Part shown: positions 22,541 to 32,200 of the stretch, one piece after another
How positions within the stretch are numbered: the stretch's first letter is position 1
How the letters are laid out: each line of letters begins with the position of its first letter
Origin: Prasinococcaceae sp. CCMP 1430
Taxonomy: Eukaryota; Prasinodermophyta; Palmophyllophyceae; Prasinococcales; Prasinococcaceae
DNA: 64,000 nucleotides
Reading direction: 5' to 3'
Assembly: GCA_013416795.1 (NCBI GenBank)
Contig: RQSC01000032.1
Location: 452,429-516,428, forward strand
Notes under the pieces: generated by a model
The model's input: only the letters and a program-made list of their open reading frames with translations
Database searches by the model: none
Told to the model about the DNA's origin: nothing
Program-made: the position numbers and the translations under genes

Positions 22541-24522
22541 CGGGGTTGCCAGCGCGGCCGCGCCCACCCCCCGCTGCGGCGACACGCCGCGTGAGCTCGG
22601 GCCGCGGGCGGGCAGGCTNNNNNNNNNNNNNNNNNNNNNNNNNNNNNNNNNNCCCCCACCCCCACCCCCACCCCCACCCGCTGCCGCCGCCGGCGCCCCG
22701 CTCGCTCGGCGTCGTCGGGCGAGACGAGATGTGTGGCGTCGGGCGCCCGGCCGCGCCGTCCGCGCCGCAGCAGGGTGCACCCGCGCGCGCGCCCGACGGC
22801 GCACGTTCGGGGTCTGACCCCAAAAAGCAAAAATTTCAAACCCAAACCCCGAAACCCTCGACCCCCAACCTCCGTGCTCCGGTTTGGCGCTCTCGCGCGT
22901 GCATTCCAACACCCCTCTCAAACCCTTTTCTCGGGAACGACCCCAAACGCGCGCGCGCGCGCGCGCGCGCGCGCGCGCCGCAGCGGAGCAGGTTCCGCGC
23001 GGATCCGCGCGAATTCCCCGCGGCGGCGGGAACCCGGCGAAAAAAACGCGAACGCGCGGAAGACGCGGAAAACGCGGAAACGCGGGAGCGAAACGCCCTC
23101 CCCCGAACGCGGCCCGTCAAAAGCCCATCGAAATCAAAGGCCGCGACGGAACGAAGCGCGCTGCGATGGCAATTCGGCCCGCCGAACGTCGGAACGAATC
23201 GGTATTGCGATGCGATTGCAATTCGATGCGATGCGATGCGATGTATGTAGTCTCCTGTGGCTACTTATAATGTAATGATGAATGGTAATATGGGAGGGAT
23301 CGAAGTGCGCGCGCGTCCTTCCTCACCTGCCTTCATTCCTTCCTTCCTTCCTTTTTCCTGCTTTTTTTTTTTTTTGGTCTCCCGACCGAACTCTGTTCCG
23401 TTCCCCCCTTTGGATTTTTCGATGTTGGGCGGACGTTTCTTGCCTCCTTTCATCAGAAAGACAGTTATAGACGAGGGTCGTTTTTGATTTGGGTGGGAAA
23501 TTGCTCCGCACACACACACATCACACACACTTGAGACTTTCGCTGGGGGCGGATTTTTTGGCTGCAACCCCAGGCAGGTCGTGTTGATTTTGATGGCGCC
23601 CTCACCTCCCCCCACCTCCCCCACCACCTCGCCTCGCCTTCGGCCTCGTGCGCCCCATCCTCCCACCCCCTCCTCCCGAACGGCCAGAGCGTCTGCTGCG
23701 CGCCCCCCTCCTCGCTCTGCGCCGCGCAGCGCGCGCTGCGCCCGCCGTTTTTTCCCGCCGCCGCCGCGCGAAAAAGCGCCCCGCGGACGTTGCGGGCGGG
23801 CCGCCGCCGTGCGGGCAGGCTGCGGCAGCGCACAGAGCGCGCGCCGGCCGCGCTTCGTTGCAGCCGCGACGATACCAATTCTCTTCGCGATGTGCACATG
23901 TGCGTGGGCAGGGACGGTACAGTACAGTGTGCATGGACGCTTCACGAGGCTTGTGAGACGCTTCTCGGCCACCACACCCGTTTTTCCTACGGAAACGATT
24001 CCGAGAAGCTCGACGCGGAGCGCGAGAATGCGAATGTATGAGCATTCGACCGGAATGCGTGCTAATTCGCGCGCGCGCGTTCGCGGGGGAACGCGCGCGC
24101 ACGCGCGCCTCATCCGGCTCCAAAAACCAACGATCCGATCCGCTGGTGTAACTGCCGCAGCCGAGGCGCGTCGCGACGGCGCGAGGGCGGGAGGGCGCGC
24201 GGGTGAGAGCGAGGGCCGAGGGGCGGCGTGAGGGCGCCGGGAGTGAGGGCTGTTACGTCTCCCCACCCACCCCACCCCTCCTGCCGTCGCCCTTGATGTG
24301 GTCGCTCCGCGCGCGCGGCGTCACACCGCGCGGTGCGTGCCTCGCAGGCGCCGTGACATCGTGCGGCGCCAACGGGCACCGCGGCGAGGGTGCCGCTGAG
24401 GCTCTCCCCCGCCACTGTCTGGCCGCAGGTTCCTGCGCGCGGTCCTTGCGGAGCGAGAGGCGGTCGAGTTCGAGAACTGTGGACGTTGCACGGAGGACCG
24501 CGAGATAAGGGAGGGGAGGCAG
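22541..24522. other. long intergenic region with simple repeats and an N gap
   Basis: Contains the N gap 22619-22652, (CCCCCA)n beside it, (GC)n at about 22950-22980, (GATGC)n at 23205-23245, TTCC repeats and a poly(T) tract near 23345-23375, and short CA runs near 23510. It must hold the promoters of giant 1 (minus) and of the membrane-protein gene (plus). Minus-strand frames here begin with GTG and show only low-complexity composition, so I call no gene. Confidence 0.55.
22619..22652. other. assembly gap (34 N)
   Basis: 34 undetermined bases beside (CCCCCA)n, about 80 bases upstream of the giant 1 ATG. The exact N-terminus of that protein cannot be fixed across it. Confidence 0.99.
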
Positions 24523-25320
24523 ATGGCGGACAGAGCGCTGCTCCTGGGGACCATGAGCAATGACAATTCGTACAGCATTTGCTCCACGTGGAACAACGAC
24601 GTACCGGCGTCCTTCCTGGAGCCGAACGGCGAGTGCAAGTACGGCCATGCGGCCGCTTGGGGGCAGAAGTGCCGGGAGGGCTACAACAATAAGGACGCGG
24701 CAAACACGTGCGAGTGCGTCAGCCAGGCGCGCGCGCGTAACGGCATGGAATCGAGGCTAAACAACTATCTCATCTTTGGTGCCGTTGCCTGTGGGCTCGC
24801 CATCCTCTGGATCGTATGGGCCTTTTACCGCAAGCGGAAGATGAAGTCCCAAGAGGCCTCGTCGGCGCCCGCGTACGGCGGCGTCTCGGTGCAGATGAGT
24901 TCCATGCTGCCGCCGGCCGGAGTGGTGCCCGTCGCGACCCCAGTCGCGGCGCCCAACTACGTGACGGCTGGGCAGCCCGCCGGCGCGGGGCAACCCGCGG
25001 GCGTGGCCGCGCCCATGCAGGCGGGCTACGCCGCGGCGGCCGTGCCTACGGCCATGCCCGGGCAGACCATCGCCCCCACGGTTCCGGGGGGTATTGCCAC
25101 CGCGCCACGCTACACCACGCCGCTGGCGCGTCTTCCCAAGGCGGAGGGCAACGCCTGCTGCGGCATGTCTCGTGGAGAATGCTGCGGCTTTTGGGTCACG
25201 CCGGGCTTTCTCCTCGTCATCGGGGGCTGTGCGCTCATCTATGGCGCGTCCAGAGAGAAGACCGACGAGTACTGGGCGGGGTGCGGAGAGGACACCGGGA
25301 TCACCAGCCTGTTTGGTTAG
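24523..25320 (+). CDS. two-pass membrane protein with Cys-rich segments, unknown
   Basis: 265 residues from ATG 24523. Residues ~20-70 have spaced cysteines (SICSTW, GECKYGH, QKCREGY, NTCECVS). A membrane helix follows at ~85-107 (NYLIFGAVACGLAILWIVWAFY) with a basic stop-transfer KRKMK. A Pro/Ala/Gly-rich linker of ~100 residues leads to CCGMSRGECCGFW and a second helix (TPGFLLVIGGCALIYGA), then a short acidic tail. I do not recognise the family. The cysteine spacing suggests disulphides outside the membrane. An earlier ATG was not found. Confidence 0.65.
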   Translation: MADRALLLGTMSNDNSYSICSTWNNDVPASFLEPNGECKYGHAAAWGQKCREGYNNKDAANTCECVSQARARNGMESRLNNYLIFGAVACGLAILWIVWAFYRKRKMKSQEASSAPAYGGVSVQMSSMLPPAGVVPVATPVAAPNYVTAGQPAGAGQPAGVAAPMQAGYAAAAVPTAMPGQTIAPTVPGGIATAPRYTTPLARLPKAEGNACCGMSRGECCGFWVTPGFLLVIGGCALIYGASREKTDEYWAGCGEDTGITSLFG

Positions 25321-26053
25321 ACTCTAGAATCAGTACGGGCGGGCGGGCGGGCACGGCGCGTTCCTCCCCAGGCACGGAGCACAGGGCCAGCAGGGCCGCA
25401 TGGCTCGACCGACTTCAAGCGGCAGCTCGATTCTCGAGCTCGTGCTCGAGCTCGGGCCCTCGAGCACTCCGTCCGAGTTCCAAACCCTGCAGCACACACC
25501 TCCCTGAAATAATACCACGACGTTCCCAAACGATCGACGCTTGCTTGGCTGGCCTCGGTTGGCCTTCGTCCGGCGCGCGAGTCCCCCATCGGCAGTCACG
25601 CACGCGCGGCTGGTGCGGTGCGCGCTGGCGGCGGGCCCAGCCTGTGCACACCCAGCCGCGGACGGCGCACCCTCCCTCCTCTCTCTCGCCACCCATCTCT
25701 GCATCCAGCACTGTCCTGTACGTCGCTAGCTTCGGGCCGTTCCTTAATAGCTTCCTTCAGTACTACAGTAGGGTTTCACGAGGGTGCGCCGCGCGCGCGC
25801 AAAAAAAAAAAAATCCCACGTGTCACGAATGGTCTGCGGGACACGGCGCGATACGATACGATGGCGACGAAGAAGTCTGACCTGGTATCAGCAAAAAATT
25901 ATACGCGTCGCACGCACGCGCGCGCGCTCGCGCTCGCTCGCTCGCGCGGGACGCCGTGTACCAGGTGCGCGGCGCGGCCCTGCCCTGCGCGCCTACGCGG
26001 CGCCCCGGCGGCACCGCTGTCCGTCGCGGCGCGCCAGCTAAGGGGGGTGGTTA
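25321..26053. other. convergent intergenic region
   Basis: Between the membrane-protein gene and the coiled-coil mini-gene. Holds CTCGAG-rich sequence around 25433-25463, a 13-base poly(A) near 25800 and CGCT repeats near 25920-25945. No gene seen. Confidence 0.5.
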
Positions 26054-26473
26054 CTAGTACGGGTCGCGGACCGCCGACAGCCGCGCGAGCCTGTCCTGCA
26101 TCTCGTCCAAAAGCTGCTGGCTCCTCTCGTACTGGGCCTGCGCCCTGACCGCCGCCGCCTTGTGCCGCCACGCCTCGTCGCGCGCGGCCTGGAGCTGGGC
26201 GGCCAAGGTGAGCTCCGTCTCCTCCTTCTCGAGCTCGCGCTGCATGTGGTAGAACGTCAACGTGCTCATGTTCGCCCACACCAGGTTGGCCCAGATGTGG
26301 AACGCCTTCTTGCGCACCGCGTCGAACCTCGAAACGAAGGGGAACATCGCGGCCATGAGCGCGAACAGCGGGACGGACAGGACAATCGTCCACACGTAGA
26401 AGCAGACGCAGCGCCACACTGCCACCGCGCCGGAGAATGCCTTGTCAAAGATGTCCCTGTTGTCGTCGGGCAT
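26054..26473 (-). CDS. mini coiled-coil protein with LPAAT-like membrane anchor
   Basis: 139 residues from ATG 26473 (an in-frame ATG at 26479 adds two). It is a short paralogue of giant 1: VWRCVCFYVWTIVLSVPLFA then FPFVSRFDAVRKKAFHIWAN and NMSTLTFYHMQREL match the giant's anchor almost residue for residue. After that come only ~60 residues of coiled coil ending in QQLLDEMQDRLARLSA, the middle of one 78-residue repeat, and a stop. The acyltransferase catalytic domain is missing here too. The frame stays open upstream to 26644 with transit-peptide-like composition but no ATG, and that stretch is antisense to the divergent TPR gene. Possible regulator, capping or anchoring partner of the giant; function unknown. 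Confidence 0.7.
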   Translation of the reverse strand: MPDDNRDIFDKAFSGAVAVWRCVCFYVWTIVLSVPLFALMAAMFPFVSRFDAVRKKAFHIWANLVWANMSTLTFYHMQRELEKEETELTLAAQLQAARDEAWRHKAAAVRAQAQYERSQQLLDEMQDRLARLSAVRDPY

Positions 26474-27399
26474 CGCCATCGCCGCCCCCTCCGCGGCCGC
26501 GACCGCCACGTTCGCCGCGCGCCGCTGTACCGGGCCGCGGCCGACGCCGCGCGCTGCGGCCGGCACGGGCGGGAGGCGAGCGGCGCTCACGGCCGCCGGT
26601 GCGGCGGTCGCGGCGGCGGGGGTGGATGCGAGAGAGGCTCGCAAGTCGCCCTGCGCAACCCCTGCCGGGGCTCTTGAGGTTCAAGGCGCTGCGGGGCCTG
26701 CAGCGTGCGCTGCGCTGTTTCCGCCGAGCGGCCGCGCGCTCGTCGGGCGGGGCATGGAGCGCTTCGTGCGCGGCGACCTGGGCAGCGCGATGGCAGACTT
26801 CGACGCCGCGTACGAGATGGACGAGCAACTCAGGCCGCTTTTGTGGCAGCGCGGGCTGTCGCTTTACTACGCAGACAGGTTCGACGAGGCGCAGGTGCGT
26901 GATGCCCGCACACGCACGTTGCTCAACGCCATCGCACGCTCTCCGCCGGCTGCTCACACTGCGCGCTCACTCGCGCCATGCGCAGGCGCAGTTCCTGCTC
27001 GATACCTCGCGCAATCCGAACGACCTAGAAGAGCTCCTGTGGGCATTCGTATCGGACGCGCGCCGTCCTGGCAGCTCGGCGGCGGCAGCCCGTGGCCGAC
27101 TTCCCACGTTTCGCGGACGCGAGCGCCGCGCGCCGCTGCGTGCCGCGTGGGAGGCTGCGCGCACCGGCGCGCCGGAAGCGCTCGAGCAAGCGCTGGCAGG
27201 CGCGGAGGATGGCTCTGGCGCGCAGTTCTACTGCTTGCTATACACTGGCCTGCTTGCCGAGGCCGACGGCGACGCGGTGCGCGCGCGCGAGTATATCTCT
27301 CGTGCGGCGCGCTCGCCGTACGCAGCGCGCAGCGGGGACTACATGGGCGCACTCGCAATCAACCACGCGCAGCTACGCGGCTTCGATGCGGGCGCGTAG
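26451..27399 (+). CDS. TPR protein with probable thylakoid-lumen leader
   Basis: 285 residues from exons 26451-26894 and 26986-27399. The leader has two parts: an Ala/Arg/Ser plastid-type region (residues 1-40) and GGRRAALTAAGAAVAAAG, a twin-arginine motif before a hydrophobic stretch, as in Tat-routed lumen proteins. The mature part, RGMERFVRGDLGSAMADFDAA then WQRGLSLYYADRFDEAQ, is a TPR-like helical protein conserved in plants and algae, continuing with NPNDLEELLWAF and SPYAARSGDYMGALA. The 91-base intron has donor GTGCGT and acceptor CAG, phase 0; splicing joins the conserved blocks. It overlaps the start of the divergent mini-gene by 23-29 bases. Lumen location is inference. Confidence 0.83.
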
Positions 27400-27481
27400 A
27401 CTACGAGTGCCGCCGCAGCAGTACACTGTACCGTATTGTGTCTCTACAAGCTCTTCCCTCCGAGACCGCGTGCATGCTGCG

Positions 27482-28189
27482 CTATCGCATGCAGTGACGT
27501 CTGTGCCCTGCGAGCGCCTGCGGGCTCTTGAAGTCGCGCCCACACTGCGTGCAGCAAGTGGCGGACACGGTGTTTCCGGTGCCGCCGCCGCCTGATGCGC
27601 CTTCGGTGCCACCGGCGCGGTAGTTACCAGCCCCTCCCGCTGGCTGCGCTCCCTTGCCTGCGCCGTACACGCCGCCGTTGGTGCCGGCCGACCCGGCGCC
27701 ATTGGCACTCGGCTTGACGGCTGTGTCCGCTGCAGTCTCACCAACGGCCGCGGCGGTGTCGCCCTCGCCATTCGCGGCGCTGGCAGCTGCGTCGCCCTTC
27801 GGCGCCAACGCATCGCCCGCGTCTGCATCGGCGCCTGCGCTGCCATTCGCTTTGGCGCCCGCCTGAGGCGCCCCTGTGTCCCTCTTCCTCTCCTCAGCCG
27901 CGGCGGCGGCGGCCTTCGCAGCCTCCTCGGCAGCCGCGGCCTCAGCGACCGAGCGCACAACGAGGATAGGCTTGATCTCGACCTCCTCGGCAAGCTCAAT
28001 CTTTCGCACGTGCTTCTCAAAACCGCCCCAGAGCGCCAGCGTCACGCGCCGCAACTCCGACCCCTCCGCCGCACAGTACGCGGCATCGCGCAGCACCGCA
28101 CGCACGTCTGCGACGAATGGCGCCGCCGACTTGTACTCGCCTTGCGACAGCCGCTGCTGCACCACGCTCAGGTCCAGCGCGTCGTTCAC
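27482..28189 (-). CDS. half-bromodomain and zinc-finger protein, 5' end not found
   Basis: The exon starts at 28189 after an acceptor ACGCAG. Its first ~65 residues (ALDLSVVQQRLSQGEYKSAA, FVADVRAVLRDAAYC, LALWGGFEKHVRKI) match the C-terminal half of a bromodomain, from the PMDLSTI-like position through helices B and C. The N-terminal half with the ZA loop should be in an upstream exon, and I cannot find it within 28190-29250. A long Ala/Gly-rich linker leads to CTQCGRDFKSPQALAGHRRHC, a C2HC zinc finger with the plant-type QALAGH motif. Bromodomains read acetyl-lysine, so a chromatin role is likely if the missing half exists; otherwise it is a truncated gene. Confidence 0.6.
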   Translation of the reverse strand: MNDALDLSVVQQRLSQGEYKSAAPFVADVRAVLRDAAYCAAEGSELRRVTLALWGGFEKHVRKIELAEEVEIKPILVVRSVAEAAAAEEAAKAAAAAAEERKRDTGAPQAGAKANGSAGADADAGDALAPKGDAAASAANGEGDTAAAVGETAADTAVKPSANGAGSAGTNGGVYGAGKGAQPAGGAGNYRAGGTEGASGGGGTGNTVSATCCTQCGRDFKSPQALAGHRRHCMR

Positions 28190-29252
28190 CTGCGTGGGGG
28201 CGCGGGCGCTGCCGTCAGCACTGCTCCACCCGCCCTCTCCTTGTTGCAAGCGCTGGCACCCGCTCGCGATCTTTTTTTTTTTTAGGCGAAATCCCGCCCC
28301 GGCGAAGCTTCAACCGTCAAGGAGCGCCGCGCGCGCGCGCGCGGGCACTGCTCCTCCCTCTCCTCCCGCCCCGCCCCAAGGGATGAAGGCAAGACATCAG
28401 GGCCTCTCCTCTCGCCTCTGTCTCCCTGGCGTGGCGTTTCTGCCTCCCCCCCGCCCCCCGCCGCCGCGCCCCCTCGCGCGCACTGTGGCGGCGCGCGCGA
28501 CACCGCAGCCCGCAAAGACGACCGCCGCGCACCAACGATCCCCAATCGAAATAACATTATGTTGAATCAATACAACTCATTTAGACTTCACAAACGACGT
28601 TACATTCGTATGAAATCTAAAATATTCCGAAAGCCGCAAGCTCCTCACGGGCGAGCAGACTTGGATAAGTCTCAAGCACGTCGCGTGTCGGATTCGGCGT
28701 CGCCGCATGCGTTTTGACCTGCCGCGGCCCAACGTCACACTTTTTGGAATGACTTCCATTTGAATACAACCTCCGTGTTTTTATCGCCCTTATTAGACAT
28801 CTCCGTGAGTTCGTCAGAATACGACGGATTCAATTTGGAGGGCGGCACGGCGGCGGGGGAGCGCGCGGCCCGCGACGGAGCCGCGCCGCGCGGGGGATTC
28901 GCATGCATTGACTTCTTCGATGTTTTTTTTGAACGGGCCCACGTCACAAAGCACGTCGAGACGGGCATATTTTAACCCTCCTTCTACCCCAAATATGCAC
29001 AGCGTGCCGCGTTCGTACCCATACCTTGAAGCGTTCTTGTTCGGGACAGCAGTTGAGGCGGAGGCCCCCCGGGAGAGACGCGTCAGCCCGCGGTGGCGTC
29101 GGCGCGCCGAGGCTGCAAGCGAGCAGGTGGAACCAAGGCGACGGGCGGCGCAGGCGCCCGCTGCCAGCGGCGCCGGCGTCGCCGCCGCGGCCGCCCAATC
29201 GCTGTCACATATACTGTTTGATTGTTACATACAAGTGTGCACGTACGTGCTC
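28190..29252. other. intergenic region with AT-rich islands
   Basis: GC-poor stretches stand out at about 28550-28640, 28735-28830 and 28915-29000, with a poly(T) tract near 28270-28282. No open frame resembles a protein. It should contain the missing 5' exon of the bromodomain gene and the 3' end of giant 3, whose TGTAA lies at 29229-29225, 24 bases after its stop. Confidence 0.5.
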
Positions 29253-32200
29253 CTACGCCGAGACGCCGAGCACGCCGCTGCCGCCCCGAGCAACGTCGGC
29301 GTCGACGAGCGATTCCTCGGCGGCGCGCTCTGCCAGCGCCGCCGCCTTCTCGGCGCGCGCGCCAACGGATTCCAGCTCGTCGCTGAGTTCCTGCACGAGG
29401 TCCTTGTCCGAGAGCCACCGCTGGATGAAATTCGAGCAGAACTTGAACGCGTCCTTCTCGCGCGACCGCTTCACGTGCGCCTCGCGCGCCACGGCCTGTC
29501 GTTCGGCCGCATGCGCCTCCGCAAGCTGCGACTGCAGCGAGGCCGCCACCTCCTCCACGTCGTCGTACTCGTCCTGCAGCGCGTCGTGAGCATGCATCAA
29601 GTCGGCGTGCGCCTGCATGGCAGCGCTCACCGCCGCCGGCGTGACACCCCCGCCCTCGCGAAGGACATCCGTCCGGTCGCACAGGGCGCCAAATGCGCGC
29701 TCCAGGTCTCCGAGGCGCGCGCGCAGCCTGTAGGCCTCCGACTCGCTCGCCGCGAGCTGGCCCCTCGCGTCCGACAGCTGCGAGGACAGGGCGTGGCTCT
29801 GTTCGGCCGCGTGCGCTCGCACCCGCGCCAGCTTTGACTCGAGCAAATCGGCGTGATTCTGGTTCTGCTGGACCGCGGCCTCCGTCCGCGCCAGCTGGGC
29901 CGTGCGCGCGCGCACGTCGTCGTGCGCCGACTCAAGCTCGGAGGCCATTCTCGACTGTGCCGCCGCGGCGTCGGCGCGGATCTTGTCACCCTGCTGCCTC
30001 GCCTCCGCCAACTTGAGCGTGAGGTCACGGTTCGCCTCGATCGACCGCGCGAGTCTCACCTCCAGGTCCTCGACACGTTGCTGATAGTCCTTGGCCTCAG
30101 CCTGCGCCTGCTCCGCCTGTGCTACGCGCGTGCGCTGGAACATGCGTGCAAACTCAAGTTCGGCGGCCATGTGCGCCTGCACCTCCTCGGCTTCCGCGCG
30201 GATCATGTCACCCTGCGCGTGTGCGTCTGCCAGCTGGGAGGCGAAGTCGTGGCTGGCCTCGGCCGCGCGCTCCGACACGCGAGCGAGCCTCTCCTGCATC
30301 TCCTCCGCATGCCTGCTGCTCTTGTCGGCCTCGTCCTGCGCGCGCGCCGCCTGCGCCGTGCGCATGCGCACGTCCTCGCGGGCAGACTTGAGCTCGGCCT
30401 CCAGTCGCGCCTGCGTCTCCTCGGCTTGAGCGCGAATCCTGTCGCCCTGCTCGCTCGCTTCCGAGAGCTTCGCCCCGAGCTCGTGGCTCGCCTCAGCCGC
30501 GCGCGCGGCCACGCGCGCGAGCCTCGCTTTCATCTCTTCCGCGAGCTCAGCGTTGGCGTCGGCCTCGGCCTGCGCCTGCGCTGCCTTTGCAGTGCTCGTA
30601 TGCGCGTCGTTGCGCGCAGACTCGAGCTCGGCCGCCATTCGCGACTGTGCCTCCTCCGAGTAAGCGCGAATGGCGTCACGCTCCCCTCTTGCCTCCGCGA
30701 GCTTCAGGCCGAAGTCACGGCTCGACTCGGTGGCACGCGCCGCCACGCGCGCGAGTCTCGTCTGCATTTCCTCAGCGAGTTGCGAGTTGGCCTCTGCCTC
30801 CGCCTTTGCCTGCGCCAGCTCCGACGTGCGCGCGCGCACGTCGTTGCGCGCGGATTCCAGCTCCGCGGTCATGCGGGCGTGGGTCTCCTCGGCCCAAGCG
30901 CGCATCCTGTCACTGTGCTCCTGCGCGTCCGCCACCTGGGATGCGAAGTCGTGGCTGGCCTCGGCCGCACGCGCCGCCACGCGGGCGAGCCTTCCCTTCA
31001 TCTCCTCAGCGAGCTGAGCGTTGGCGTCGGCCTGCGCCTGCGCCTGCGCGGCCTGGGCTGTGCGGGCGAGAGCGTCGTTGCGCGCGATCTCGAGCTTGGC
31101 AGCCATGTCCAACTGCGCTTGCTCAGCGCCGGCGCGAAGCATGACGCCGTCCTCCCTCGCCTCCGCGAGCTGCGACGTGAGGTCGCGGCTTGTCTCGGCC
31201 CCGCGCGCTGCAACGCGCGACAGCCTCGCCTTCATCTCCTCAGCAAGTTCGGCGCTCGAGTCGGCGTCAGCTTGCGCTTGCGCTGCCTGTGCCGTGCGCG
31301 CGCTCACGTCGTTGCGTGCTGACTCGAGCTCGGCGGCCATGCTCGAATGCGCGCGCTCCGCGTCGGCGCGAATCTTGTCGTTCTCCTCCTTTGCGGCGGC
31401 CAGCTTCGAGGCCAGATCACGGTTGGCGTCCGCTGCACGCGCTGCCATTCGCGCGAGCCTGACCTGCATCTCCTCAGCAAGCTGGTGACTCTTGTCAGCC
31501 TCGGCCTGCGCCCGCGCCGCCTGCGCCGTGCGCGCGTGCGCGTCCTGGCGGGCTGACTCGAGCTCGGCTTCCATTCGCAAGTGTGCCTCCTTTGCCTCAG
31601 CCCGAATCCTGTCGCCCTCGACCGTGGTATCAGCGAGCGTCGATATCATGTCGCTCCTCGTCTCGGCCGCGCGATACGACAACCGCGCAAGCTCCAGCTG
31701 CGATTCCGCATCGGGGTCATTCCGAGACACAACTTCGATGGCCAACCTCGACTGCACCTCCTCAGCGTTGGAGCGAGCCTTGTCGCTCCGCGCCTCTGCC
31801 TCTGCCAATTTCGAGGACAGCTCGCGGTTTGCCTCGGCCGCACGTGCTGCCACCCGCGTGAGCCTCGACTGCATCTCCTCGGCGAGCTTGCTGCTCTTGT
31901 CGGCCTCGGCCTGCGCGTGTGCAGCCTGGGCTGTGCGCGCGAGCACATCGTTGCGCGCAGACTCGAGCTCTGTAGTCATCCTCGACTGCGCTTCCGCGGC
32001 CTCGGCTCGAATGGCATCGCCCTGCTCCTTCGCAGCAGCAAGCTTCGCCGTGAAACCACGGTTGGCCTCGGCCGCGCGCTCAGCCACGCGCGCGAGCCTC
32101 GACTGCATCTCCTCCGCAAGTCGGTTGCTCTCGTCCGCCTCCGCCTGCGCCTGCGATGCCTCTGCCGAGCGCACGCGCAAGGCATTTCGCGCGGACTCAA

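Noticed and set aside
22653-22680. Telomere-like CCCCCA repeats
   Set aside because: Only four units beside an N gap, with genes on both sides; not a chromosome end.
23265-24275. 336-codon minus-strand frame
   Set aside because: Begins with GTG and is low-complexity Arg/Ala sequence over poly(T) and CA tracts; it looks like non-coding DNA.
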